Shown: in pieces, positions 36,601 to 48,419 of the stretch
How the letters are laid out: every line of letters starts with the position of its first letter
How positions within the stretch are numbered: the stretch's first letter is position 1
From: Apophysomyces variabilis
Lineage: Eukaryota; Mucoromycota; Mucoromycetes; Mucorales; Mucoraceae
Direction: 5' to 3'
Length of the DNA stretch: 64,000 bases
Assembly: GCA_002749535.1 (NCBI GenBank)
Contig: MZZL01000406.1
Coordinates: forward strand, 1 to 64,000
Notes under the pieces: generated by a model
Told to the model about the DNA's origin: nothing
Database searches by the model: none
What the model saw: only the letters and a program-made list of their open reading frames with translations
Translations under genes and position numbers: made by a program

Positions 36601-37980
36601 TGGCCGAGGGCTATAATTACGACAAACATCGGCAACCGCCTAAGACGCATGTATATGAGCATGGGAACGAAGGCCTTTCTAACGAGCATGGAATATGAAG
36701 CTAACTTGCCTTGATATGGTCAGGTGTAGTACCACAGCAGCCACCGACAATGGTAACCAGACCTTCGCGTGCAAACGGTTCAACATTCTTTGCCATAGCC
36801 TCTGGACTCTCGTCGTATTCACCCATAGCGTTTGGTAGACCCTGTGATGGTAAATCAGTCTACAATAAAACCTACGCCGTGATACATTACAGCGTTAGGG
36901 TAGCAAATAATATGAGCGTCCGTGAAGCGACTGATGTTCTGAACGAAAGGTTTCATCTGGGCAGCTCCTAAGGCACAGTTCAAACCAAAGGCAAGTGGTT
37001 CGGCGTGTTTCAACGAGGTGACAAAGCCTTCTCCTGTCTGCCCTGATAATGTGCGACCACTCTGATCAACAATGGTACCGGAAATAAAAAGAGGAACTTT
37101 AGGACGACTAATACTCAGGTCGTAAGCTGTTCATCGTTCTTTTCATGCAATTTCATTCAAATTACCTGTCTTCGTCATATACAAGATCAATGGCATATAC
37201 GGCAGCCTTGGCATTCAATGTATCGAAAATAGTTTCTACCAGCAAAATATCTGCTCCACCATCTAACAATCCGCGTACTTGTTCGGCATAAGCAGTAACC
37301 AGTTCATCAAATGTCACATTTCGATAAGCTGGGTTTTCTACCGAAGGTGAAATGGACGCTGTTCTGTTAGTAGGTCCGATAGCACCGCAGACAAAGCGTG
37401 GAATGCCAGTAGCCTCATAAACCTAAGGGGCAATATGAACAGAAAGTCTTTTTATGACAATATACTAGACATTTACATCTTTGCAGGCCTTTTTAGCGAG
37501 GATAGCACCTTCTTTGTTTAGACGATAAGCATATGCTTCCAGAGCGTAGTCTGCTTGTGCAATTGAGGTAGAACTAAAGGTGTTTGTTTCGACCATGTCG
37601 GCACCTGCTTCAAGGTATTGTCGATGAATGTTGTAAATGGCGTCGGGTTTAGTCAATGTGAGCAAGTCATTGTTTCCACGTAGATCCTTAGGCCAGTCAG
37701 CAAATTCTTGACCTGTTTTTGTTTTTGTTTTTTATGTTAAACATGGAATTAGAGGTTAAAGAAGTATATCTACCTCGGAAATCAGATTCTTCTAGTTTGA
37801 GTCTTTGAACCATGGTGCCCATGGCACCGTCAAGGAACATTATCCGAGTTTGGAGCGTGGTATCGAGGTACTCAAAAACATCTTTTCAAGCAGGTGCGGT
37901 GAGTTTTGTGATAATTAGCGTCAATGTTTTGCTTTACTACCTTTATCTTTTGTCATAGAAGTAGTAGTAATAGTAGCCAT
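33644..37980 (-). CDS. metH: Cobalamin-dependent methionine synthase (MetH)
   Basis: Transfers the methyl group of 5-methyltetrahydrofolate to homocysteine through methylcobalamin. All four modules are present in about 1,230 residues, the bacterial and animal length. The homocysteine domain has [35 protein letters not shown] sequence, [10 protein letters not shown] and [12 protein letters not shown], which supply the three zinc-binding Cys. The folate (pterin) domain has [38 protein letters not shown] and [20 protein letters not shown]. The B12 domain has [20 protein letters not shown] with the axial-ligand His in DVHDIG, and [17 protein letters not shown]. The reactivation domain ends with [20 protein letters not shown]. 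Start at 37980 ([13 protein letters not shown]). At least seven short introns. The gene implies dependence on, or benefit from, external vitamin B12. Confidence 0.96.
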
Positions 37981-39415
37981 GGAGAAAGAGGGCTGGTGTC
38001 ACCAATGGCAGCGGATCTTAATCTTCCCGAAATCATCTCGAATTTTTTGAAGATCTAGGAAAATGGCGGCATCAATTCCGGAAATACACTATCATTTGAA
38101 CTTGCTTCACAAACAATGCAAGATATGTGTATACATATATCTTCTGTGCTATTATATGCGTATGCTGCTTAGCATGTCATAAATAGGGTTTGCTGGCGTT
38201 CCCTGTCAAATCCTTATCACAAGATCCCGTCCACATCATGCATATGCCAGATTGGACCGGCCTTTTTCAAAAACAGGTGCCTGTTCTTCCAAAAATGGGG
38301 TTTAGAACTGGCTATGACGAATCCTTTTTCATAACTTAAAAGCAGTAATTCTTCCTATTTACCCCACGATACCTGCGTTTTAACTGTGATCTTATTAAGT
38401 CGGAATTTTAAAGCTTTAAGATCATCTTTTTTGCCAAGTTTGTAACTCAGATCTCTTGAGTAATGACCCGTGCGCCAATGGTCATTTGCTTAGGGCCCTT
38501 TAAAGTGACAGGCTTTCGCGTACCCCATCACCCTTCGCACAGCATATTCCGCTTTATCGCAAGAATACTATAAAAAATAGCGGCAATATCTGTGGAACAA
38601 ATGTCAATCTCTAAAGGACTGATCCCCCCTTTTCATTTTCTTTTCGCGGTAAAGTTTTCAAACTTGCAAGGATTTTCTTACGGTTTCCGAACAATTAAAG
38701 CGTTGCTTTGGTACTAGCCAGGAAACCGAGCACCGTATATGGGGTTAGGCTTGCCATGTTCATCGAAGATATTGTTTTGCCCGCGTGCATAGAAACATTT
38801 GATTTTCGGTCGTGTTATTGCAAGACTGTGCTTAGAAAGAGAACGAAAAAAAAAACTCCGGTTATATCACGTTTAGCTTTGGGAGAACGCGGCTTGATTG
38901 TTTGGGGAACATGATAGATCGATGTTTGGGGGAAACGATATAATTGGCCAAAAGTTTAAGGAACTAAATGATATAACCAACAATGGGCGGTGGTAAAGGT
39001 CTGTTTTGATTTGCACAAGACTTTCGGTAACAGACGTATTTCAAACTCATGCAATGCTTCGATAATTTCTGATTTAAGTGTAAACTCACTAAAGCGCACC
39101 TTTTCCCTATTGAGCAGCGCAAGAATGATTTAAATGTGCGATATTCCAAGAGCTGGCGTTTTCATTAATAACAATGATTCCTTTAAAACGATTGGTTTGT
39201 ATACTATGACAGCATAATGATTCAACCCTAGGAATCTTTTCATGCAAACGAAATATTTTTCAAATGAATGAGTAAGTCTGTCTGACTTCTATTTTGTGTT
39301 TCCTTTCGGCCGGGGAAAGTCAGTGAAGCTTGCCAGGTCATAGTCGCTGTTTGTTTTTTGTTTTCTAACTTAATTGTCGGGAACCAACAAACCCTTCATA
39401 ACATACACCGTCGTC
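37981..39415. other. Intergenic, no gene supported
   Basis: Promoter of the methionine synthase gene on the left and of the small membrane protein on the right. Short frames only (for example 38708-38914) with no recognised motif. Confidence 0.4.
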
Positions 39416-39812
39416 ATGCGTTTGGCTACCAATACTGAGCAAGAGGCAGCAAGTCGTTATGCCATGAAGGGCTTTGCTGTAGGCATTGCTCAATGGGGCA
39501 CAGTGGGTTTACTCGCTTCTGTCCTTATGCATGCTACTTGGCCATGGTACCGTAATCTTCGTTTACAATACAAGGTAAAGGACTTTTGATGGGAAAGATC
39601 ATAGAGCTCATTCAGTTTCTTACGGATAGTTTTACATTGTAATGGCTGCTGGTCTAGGAGGAGGTGCTCATAAATCTGATCGATATCTCGTACAGTATGA
39701 GCGTAGAGGACGAGCTCAACTGCTGGATGAAACGACCAAGAGGCGATACGAGATCTTGTACGGTAATCAAAATGAAAGCGAATCAGAGAAGCCTTCTTCT
39801 TCTTCTTCTTGA
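39416..39812 (+). CDS. Small membrane protein, tentatively HIG1/Rcf2-like
   Basis: Two exons: MRLATNTEQEAASRYAMKGF and AVGIAQWGTVGLLASVLMHA, then WPWYRNLRLQYK, an intron near 39573-39628, and FYIVMAAGLGGGAHKSDRYL with VQYERRGRAQLLDETTKRRY. About 113 residues ending in a poly-Ser tail. Two hydrophobic segments flank a WPWYRNLRLQYK loop, the layout of HIG1-type mitochondrial proteins such as Rcf2, with ADRAS-like HKSDRYL after the second segment. If right, it would sit in the inner mitochondrial membrane and assist respiratory complexes. The family call is from weak motif resemblance; the gene itself is convincing. Confidence 0.6.
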
Positions 39813-40707
39813 GCTATACCCAGCTTCTTGACTAATAAAATGAATGACTGGATAACGTTCAGCTCCGGATTTATTCTTGTTTTGCAAGTGGATGATACTA
39901 TTATTCAAATTTGTTATAGAGACATAAACTATTTTACCGTGATTAGTAAGGGAAGCTGTGCATATCAGCCAAATCTGCTCATATTCGGAAAAGAAAGGAA
40001 TCGAACGCGAAAGAGCAGCAGCTGGGTGTAAGGCCAACTAATTTGATTGGTTATAATGTTCGGCTGGTGATTAATCAAAACTTAACACAGTTTTAGGGAA
40101 ACGAACATCTTTTGGATATTGCATTGTTTTTTACTAGAAAAAGCAGAGTATTGCTATTCGGTAGATGGGACGTTATTGATTGGAATAGGTGTGGTTGAAG
40201 TAATACTTCAACCTGGGTGCTGCCGATGGACCCTGTTTAACCTCATCTTACCAATCAAATGATTTTTACTGAGGTGGTGGGACGCAGTTACAAAAGAGGG
40301 CCAATGACAACAGTTTGTCATGTTGATGACGTAATGATATTGTGAGTCATTGAGTGAATTGAAACCCAAAAAGGAGCCAGAACTTTTAAGCACCTCTGGT
40401 TTGAGGTATTTATTGTTTTTTCTTTCCCCTTCTCCACAGTGAGATTTGTGGTTTTTTCTGTGATCCTCTCCCTTTTGCGATCAACGCACTCAATTTATCA
40501 TCCTTGTAAGCATTACTTCTTTATATGGTACAAATCAATAGTTGGCTGACAAATCCATACCTTCTCTATATATTGTCTTGTTATATTTAACAAGTACAGC
40601 TTCTTTCTGCAGTTTATTATGCTCTGCTTTTCCAACAATCCTGTTACTAGCACTAAAGTCTTCTTCGGCTATCCTATTTTTCATTACTAAATACATCAAC
40701 CCTCAGC
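39813..40707. other. Intergenic, no gene supported
   Basis: No recognisable frame. The right part is pyrimidine-rich and precedes the start of the coiled-coil/W2 gene. Confidence 0.4.
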
Positions 40708-42623
40708 ATGAACGCTATGTACGATCAATATATTGACACTTCCGTAACTCCTATTCATCCACCATCCACACATCCACCACCCGTCTCTCTTGTTGTAAGC
40801 GCGGCCATCTATAGATTTGCTGCTGGCCATTCGCTTTCCCGCAGTAAGTACAGCCTATCATCTGTGTTGTGCTAAGCACATGCATAACTCGTGTTGGATG
40901 TACTTTTTGTAGCACCGACAGAGCAAATGCCAAACGAAACCCTTATCAAATATTTTCCGTTTTCGTCATGGCATCGGGCCGATGAGCCCCTCCTTTCACC
41001 TCATCCCGCAAATTTATCTGTTCCACTTGTTGTTTCGGCATCCATTTACAGATGCTCAGCAGGTTGCAGTATTCCACACAGTGAGTGTACTATCCTATTT
41101 TTATCCTGAAGCATTAACGCCCTGATGTTGTTTGTGTAGCATCGCTACAAACGCCATCCAAGCCACCGTTCTCGCTTGCTGACCATTCTCCGATGCAACG
41201 CCAGGTCCCTGCGTGGGAAATTTTACGCCGCTCTGATCGTCGCATGTGTCGATATGTTGAAGATTCCGGAAGCTGTTCTTCTTCTTCCGGCGGTACCTTT
41301 GACTCCAACTCGACCTCTCACTCCGATACACCTCTGCGAAAAAACAAAAAGATTTCCAATCAGCTGTTATTAAGGCAAATACGTCGTTTACGTTCAGAAA
41401 ACGCTGCCTTAAGAAACAGTGTAGACATTCTTAAGAATGATCTCCGTGTCGAACGAGAGGCGCGTCGAATCGCAGAGGAATGTCATCAACGATTTTATGA
41501 CGATGCCAAAGATAAAATCGCGAAGTTAGATATCGATATATTGGATCGACAAGATATGATTGAAGACTTGCGAAACCAACTTGCTATGGAACGCCGAAGA
41601 TCTTCCGATTCCCTATCATGCCAGGTAGCACAATCCGTAACACAAGATAGTACAGATGAAGAGGAGTTCCTTACGCCTACAGACATGGATATGTTGCAAT
41701 CTATCCATGGCGAGGGGTTAAACCGTTTTGACGATACTGAGAACGAAGACGACGAAGAAAATGAAAAGGAAGATCACGATGAAGTTCTATTTGAAACGCT
41801 TGCCAATTCTTACCTTCGCCAAGCCCTCGTTGCCCGCCTGACCAGCGCTCGAGCCAATCTAGAACTCGACGACTTGATGCTGAAGTACGATCCATCTTCC
41901 GATGTTCTGCTGCGGACACTTTCGAATGCGTTCATGTCTTGGATAGGAGATACTGTTTATAACGCCAATGCCGATGTTACAGAAACTGCCCACCTGATGA
42001 AAACAGGCGTTCAAGACAAGTTTTTAAGTTTTTGGAAGCCTATTTTGGAACGCTACGTTTATGGAGATGACGATCAGCTTACGTTTTTGAACGCAGTTGA
42101 ATTTGTCTTGTCCTCTGAGAAAATGAAAGCTGCAGAAAATGTGGCCAAGAATTTCCATCGGTTACTGTTCATGTTATATCAGCATGACATCATTGAAGGT
42201 GATGCAGTGATGTCTTGGTGGAAAACCGTGCGGAATCTAGAACCGGCTGCCGAACTTTTACGGGAGGTCACTCAAAAGTTCGTCGAATGGATTGGGAGCG
42301 AGGATGAAGACGATGAAGACGATGACGACGATGACGACGATGAGGAAGACGAATATACTAGTGATGTTGCCAGTATCAGCGACTGCGATACTATTCTGAG
42401 TTACCACACGGACATTGACGAGGACGATGATTATCTTGACAGTGAAGAAGCCAGCCGACAGTTAGAGAACATTTTGAAAACAACCGAAGAAGGCTGCATT
42501 TGCGAGTTCGAAAAAGTCATTGCGCCGTTGTCAGATACCACAACCAACAACTCCTGTGCATGTCAAACATCAGCATGCTCTATCGAGGAAAAGAAGAAAA
42601 AAACGGTCACTATACAATTGTAA
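40708..42623 (+). CDS. Coiled-coil protein with C-terminal W2 (eIF5/eIF2B-epsilon type) domain
   Basis: Three exons (40708-40843, 40913-41080, 41140-42623) give 595 residues. Exons 1 and 2 each end in a related block, LVVSAAIYRFAAGHS and LVVSASIYRCSAGCS, followed by introns of the same phase. A Ser-rich stretch leads into a long coiled coil at about residues 176-255 (RQIRRLRSENAALRNSVDIL onward). An acidic linker follows. Residues 330-490 match a W2 domain: LNAVEFVLSSEKMKAAENVA, LLFMLYQHDIIEGDAVMSWW and FVEWIGSEDEDDEDD, i.e. the WW and EW plus acidic boxes used by eIF5, eIF2B-epsilon and 5MP/BZW to bind eIF2. An Asp/Glu run and a Cys-containing tail close the protein. No nucleotidyltransferase, zinc-finger or MIF4G partner domain is present. 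A role as a translation-factor mimic is inference. Confidence 0.75.
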
Positions 42624-45573
42624 ATAGCGGGAGTGGCCATTATTGTATAATATTGGAATTTTGTTTATATTAAGTGGTTTTATATGGGGTTAAACGAAAG
42701 ACTAAAAGGAAATTAACAAGTTCAGTGGTGCATGTATCCAGCAGGAGCGCTCACTTCGACCGCATCCTCTCCTGGTTCTTTTAAAACTCCTCAGCTAGCC
42801 AACACCGCTTATTTAAAGTGTCTGTTCTGTTCTCTCATACCAACAGTTACATCCTTACAAATCAAACCTGAACGCATCTTTCATGGTGCAATCCGTACTT
42901 TCCTTGACAAGTCATGAAAAGGACAATAGGGCTATCCCCTCACCTGATGGACCTTGTTCAATTCATCAGCGAAAAAAGATGATTATTCCATTTATCGATA
43001 TACAGTATCTCCCAAAAACAATTTCGCAAACTACGGAGATCGAAGTCGCAGACCTTTGGAATTAAAATTTATATATGCATCTGGCATTCACTTGACGGTG
43101 AGATGGGTATGCGTCATCAGTTTTATGACAGGTATGTAAAAGTGGTCAATTCGAACTCTTATAACACGACAATTAATGTAATTGGTTAGTGCCAAGCCCA
43201 GTTTCCAAAATGCGCCAAGTGAATTTGCTAGAAGCGACTTTAATTTTTGGAAATAAAGTACTTAGAATTTCCTGCGGCTTTAGTATGAAAGCTTAACTTA
43301 TGTTGACGCTGAAACAGTTAGTTACTGTCCGTCAAATGAAGAATGTGAGTGCTTCCAATGCTACTAAAGAGGAGCTCTGTAATCTAAAGTTTGAAACCTT
43401 CCGCTTCGGCATTTTATGTCAAAGTGTATATCAGAGCATTACCTTCTATTCTGGCTATCTACACCTACTCTGATAATTACGGATATACTACTGCTTCTCC
43501 TACTACTACCGATATGTTCTCATACATAAGCCGGTCTATGTTTGGGTTTTAGGGAGGTAGGACCAAACTGCTTTTCCCATGTTTCAGGTTGTCGGTAAGA
43601 CGCTGTTAATGGAGCTCTCATTGCGACAAATTTTCCGAGCATATAGTATAATCTTATCCTTGTCACATAAGCGAACTTCTGATAACAGACTTCGATTTGT
43701 TGTACATAAGAAAGCGCCAGACTTTTGGAGTATAACAGGGACAACCTATGCAATCATCTACCCGTAGTCCACAGGTCTTGTTTAACGTATTGTTTTGCAA
43801 CACAGCCAGAAACGCCTTTTTCATGTGGCACCAAACAAACGCCAATCCGTGATATCATCCTTTCCAAACAAAATTTATCATACACCAATACGATACAACA
43901 GTAGTGTCAGACCTTATATGGCACTACCTAAACTTGCAGTAGCATGACCAGACCTAGCTGTGAAATATGCCGCGATAATACCGGTATAAATTAACATGCA
44001 CAACACGCACAACCATTTCAGACTCTGTGCGTCGTGCGTATATTATTCTGCATTCGCCTGTTCAAGCATGCCATTGACAGCAAGACGATCATGGACTAAC
44101 GAAGGGATGCCACCAAAGGTAGTACTGGACTCTTTTCAATGCATCAAAAAGTATATCTCGAATATAATAAGCGTTTAGGACCAGAAAAAGTTAGAGGCGT
44201 GCTCGGCTTGTCACTTAACCAGGTAACCGTTCACTATGGTTCTAGAAGCGACCACCTTCCGAAACCAGTCATTCTAAAGATGACCGAAACGGATCATAGT
44301 ACTTGTTACTTCATGGCCCAAACCTGCGGCTGCTGCTGAAATCAAGATTAATAGCAGGTGAGGACAATAAAGATGGGTAAAGCGCTGTATACGTCAGCTG
44401 ATGTGGACATCATTTAATAAAGAAAGTGAATACGGACCTCGAGAGGAAGGGCTAGCCATATGTGTACTCTATTCTATCGAATCCAACTGTTTATGCTTCA
44501 TGGTCTTTCCGTATCTTTTCATCTCTGTTTTTGTAAATGGAGTAATGATCGTGAATGTTCCTGTTTTATAAATCAGACTTATGCACATAATGTTTGAGTT
44601 TTTAGCAGTATACTAAACTGATGATCTCTGAACGGAGAAATGTTAAGAAATCTTATGTTAAGGAGCGCCATGAACAACGTAGAATTGATGGATGCTCTTA
44701 GCAGTTCCAGGGTTTGTGCGTGATTATGGCCTTTTCTTTTAACAGGCTATACTAATTCATGCATATGCAAAATAAACAAGATGCGTGCATATGGAGCGTA
44801 CAGATAGCCTGAAAAAAAGAGAATCCAAACGGTGAAATCATTCACAGTAGAGCTCTACGACACACTACGATACGCGTGCTTTTCTCTAGTCATGAGTTTC
44901 TATCGGCATCCCTCTATCTGATGACACTGTGAGATCTTCTATCTCAAACGTGTTAAAATCAGTATGGGCGCAGAGACCAAGAAAGAGAAGAGAGATCGGC
45001 CAATTGCATATAATCTTGCCTATCTAGTATAACGCTTTGCATTTAACAGGTCAATAAATTCTCAATCTTAAAAGACATTCATTTACAAACCAGTAAGCGG
45101 AAATCCAAGAAAAAAAAAAAGATAAGAAAACTTAAGGAGTATCTAATCGTTGGAACAAAGATCACTTGCCTGTCTTTGGTTTACCTATACCATCTACGGG
45201 AACGGGATGTAACAATGAGATTTATTTTTTCCGGTTTAAGTCATTAACTAGTTCCACTCAGAGCCACTGTTTAAGCTTTAACGGGAAACCTTATCACCGG
45301 TCAATAAACGTTGGCAAGATATCGAAATGCCTTGAGAACCGGTTCCTCCGTCCATTTTAGCGACTGTGTGTCACATGCAGATTGCAGCATGTGACGCTAC
45401 CCAATGTGTGTCCTTCAATAACTCGGCTTGGAGAGAGCATAGGGAGTTGTCATCGAAATAGCAGCCTATCGTTATCGTTCCATTTCCACAATAGTACATT
45501 TCCCTTGATCTGGAAATAAAAGAGCACATGACGAACTACAGGTAAGGGACGCTACATATGGTATATGTTAGAG
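42624..45573. other. Long intergenic region, nothing supported
   Basis: Almost 3 kb without a recognisable gene. Frames of 60-77 codons occur on both strands but carry no known motif. A 9-bp inverted repeat lies at 45370-45395 upstream of the permease. The rest could be decayed repeats. Confidence 0.4.
45370..45395. promoter_or_regulatory. Inverted GTCACATGC pair upstream of the methionine permease
   Basis: GTCACATGC (45370-45378) and its exact reverse complement GCATGTGAC (45387-45395) are separated by 8 bases, about 240-270 bases upstream of the permease start. Each arm holds a TCACATG E-box-like core. In yeast, sulfur genes use TCACGTG for Cbf1/Met4, so a bHLH-type operator is conceivable but unproven. 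Confidence 0.3.
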
Positions 45574-45581
45574 TATAAATA
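45574..45581 (+). promoter_or_regulatory. Putative TATA box of the methionine permease gene
   Basis: TATAAATA begins 64 bases upstream of the chosen ATG at 45638. The upstream in-frame ATG at 45593 would sit only 11 bases after it, which favours 45638 as the start. Confidence 0.45.
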
Positions 45582-45637
45582 CATAGGAGGGGTTGCACTC
45601 TTTATCTGCTTTTTCTTCCTCTGATGCATTGATTAAC

Positions 45638-47678
45638 ATGGACAAAGACACAAAGCCTTTTGAGACTCGTGCTGAGTACGCTGTCTCTATTGAAGACGAC
45701 ATAGACAAGTCTAAACTCAAACGCACAGTGGGTCCATTTTCCGGTACACAAATCAAACAAAAAAAAAAGAAAGAAACCGAGTGCCCATACCGTACTAAAG
45801 ACGTTAACTCTCCCCTTTTTGTTGCTTAAAGCAACCATGGTCATTACTGGAGTGATCATTGGTAGCGGTGTGTTTTCCACACCTTCAGGTATTCTGAACT
45901 CGGTGGGCTCAGTAGGTATGTCACTCCTGGTCTGGGTGATTGGCGCTGTTATCAGTATCACCGGCGTATTGGCTTACTTGGAACTTGGCACTGTAAGGAA
46001 CACACGAGGCATCTTCACGGATAGAGAGACTGAATCCTATAGATGCTTCCCCGTTCGGGTGGGGAGAAGGAATACTTAGAATACGGTATAGTCTAGGGAG
46101 GACACGAGCCGTTGATAAACTTGATGTTCGTTCTCTTAGAATTTCGGTCTCCCAAGGTGCTTGCTTCATTTATGTTTTGCTACGCAATGATTTTCTTGGT
46201 CCGTTCTACGAGTTGTGCAGCTGATTCTGTTGTTGTCGGCACGGTACGCTTTTCTGTACTATGATTTTCCACCATTTCACACTTTGTTTTAGTATATTAC
46301 CTTTGCTGCTGGAATAGGCAACCAGGTCTGGGTAGAAAGAGCCATTGGCGTATTTGTTATTACTTTTGCTTGCGTACTGCATGGCACATCTGTGCCATGG
46401 GGCGTCCGTTTCAACAATGTACTGACCGTGGTTAAAATACTTGTACTATGTGTGATTGCAATAACCGGGATCGTTGCAGCGGCTGGAGGCACGCACACGG
46501 CCCCTACTAACGCGTTTAACAACGCGTTTGAAGGAACATCGAGTGACGGAGGTTCTTACGCATCGGCGCTGTTCAAGGTTCTGTTTGCATACGATGGATG
46601 GAATAACGCAAAGTGAGTGGTTTACTTCAAGATGATACTGTTTTCCCCTAAAAAGTTATAATCAGCTATATACTGGATGAATTGAAAAACCCTATACAGA
46701 CCTTGAAGATTTCATCGATATGCAGCATCTCTATCACAACCACTTTGTACTTGCTTGCCAACATCGCCTATTTTTCAGTAGTACCGAAAGAAATTGTTGA
46801 AGCATCGACTACAACCGTAGCAGCCGAATTCTTCACAAGGGTATATGGCCCTTTCGCAGGAGGTAAAATTCTACCTATTCTGGTTGCTTTGAGCGCATTT
46901 GGATCGACAAGCTCTATGACTTTTACGGGCGCTCGGGTTATTATGGAAGCGTCAAAAGAAGGGTATCTGCCGTTCCCGTCGTTTTTGGGAAAGATCAGTA
47001 GGATGCATACACCGGCGAATGCATGTGTCCTCCATTGGTGTGTAACAATGATTTTTATATTTGGTCCTCCTCCAGGAAATGCCTATAACTTCGTCATCAA
47101 TCTCGGTTCATGTAAGTAGATCGCATCGATACTCCCTACATCATGTCATTCATGAACAAAGAAAAAAAAAGATCCTAGCTGGTGGTTTTATGGTCTGTCG
47201 GTTGTTGGTTTGATGTGGTTACGCAAGACTGAACCCGATACACCTCGGCCTTTCCGATCCTTTTGGGTCTGCAACATTATTTTTGTGGTAGCTTCTCTGT
47301 TCTTAGTGCTTATGCCATTTGTACCAGCTGCCCATACCGATACCCCTGGTATGCCTTACTGGTTATATCCTGTCATTGGATGCATATTTATGTTACTGTG
47401 CATACCTGTATGGTACATACGAATTTATTTGCTGCATGGCCTCGCACGATCACCGTATGTATTCATCCTATGGACATGGATGTACAAAGCTTGATTTCGT
47501 TGTTCTGATATATTTTCGTTTTAGCAACGCCGTCGCTTTTGCGGATAGACATAACTTGGATCTGAGCGTATTGACAACCGAAGAAATCGAAAAGATGCTG
47601 TTAGATGAAAGTGTGGAACAAAGGGAACGCAACCGCCACGCAAGTTATATAGCTGACTTAGACGTAAAACGTGTATAA
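45638..47678 (+). CDS. Amino acid permease, Mup1 (methionine)/LAT type
   Basis: Plasma-membrane APC-family transporter resembling fungal high-affinity methionine permeases. Start at 45638 gives MDKDTKPFETRAEYAVSIED; an intron then leads to TM1 with the substrate-binding GVIIGSGVFSTPSGIL loop, followed by SVGMSLLVWVIGAVISITGV and YLELGT. The next short exon is MLPRSGGEKEYLEY, a signature of this branch, then FRSPKVLASFMFCYAMIFLV. Further segments are WGVRFNNVLTVVKILVLCVI, LFKVLFAYDGWNNA, LDELKNPIQTLKISSICSIS, LVALSAFGSTSSMTFTGARV and EASKEGYLPFPSFLGKISRM, then TM10-12 (NIIFVVASLFLVLMPFV, MPYWLYPVIGCIFMLLC). The cytosolic tail has LTTEEIEKMLLDESVEQRER. Seven or more short introns. Methionine as substrate is inferred from motif resemblance. 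Confidence 0.85.
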
Positions 47679-47735
47679 CCATCGTGATTTTGTAACTTAT
47701 ACCAATAAAGCTGTACGTATAGTTTATCTCAGAAC

Positions 47736-47964
47736 TTGAATGCTTTTGCCTCCTGTATATGTTTTAGAGAGCTTTATTGCCCGTTTTCTGGATGCATGGT
47801 TTACTCCAGAGGGAATAGAGGTCATAGCATGCCCACTTCTTGGGGCGACGACGCGTGGCCGGATAACGAAGGAAGAAGTGTTGACATTCAGATACGCGTT
47901 TATACCTTCAATTTGTCACGGTGCTTCATTTGGTTTTAGATGTGAGTACATGCCAGTAAACTAG
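47736..47964 (+). other. Unrecognised open stretch after the permease
   Basis: A plus frame (LLPPVYVLESFIARFLDAWF, TPEGIEVIACPLLGATTRGR) has protein-like composition but no start context, partner exon or known motif. It may be a fragment of a decayed gene. I see nothing firm between 47679 and 48420. Confidence 0.2.
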
Positions 47965-48419
47965 CACGTTTTGTGAAATTTTTCGTAGGGTTCGTTGGGA
48001 ATAATAGGCGACGAAATTTTACCAGAGTCTCCTATAACGAATAACAAAGCCGACGAAAAATCCCCCATAGTGGTAGATTACCTGCTTCCTGGATTTTTAC
48101 ATTATTGATACGGAAAACTAGTACACCCGAAATCAGGCGGGTTAGGAATCATAAAGACGCTGGAAGAAACCGCTTTGGTAATAGCTGTATGTGCAATATT
48201 TCCTTCGTTGTTGAAAAAAATAGGCTCTTTGCCAATAGCGGATAGCACGGCAAGCCATTAAGGACAATCTTCATGAACTTGCGGAAATAAGCGATGCGCC
48301 TGGTTATAGCTCATACAATATCCTTATAGTTGCGAGAGAGATTCCCCTGATTGAATTGATAACGTGACGTCTGCTGTATATTTCTTTGTAGTCAGGTGGT
48401 CAAAACCTGCCAGTTGTTG

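Noticed and set aside
42300..42350. GAT/GAC/GAA tandem run as a microsatellite feature
   Set aside because: It encodes the acidic run that normally follows a W2 domain and is in frame, so it is better read as coding.
42624..45573. Possible hidden gene in the 3 kb gap before the permease
   Set aside because: Both strands were read in all frames; only short frames without motifs or consistent splice sites were found.
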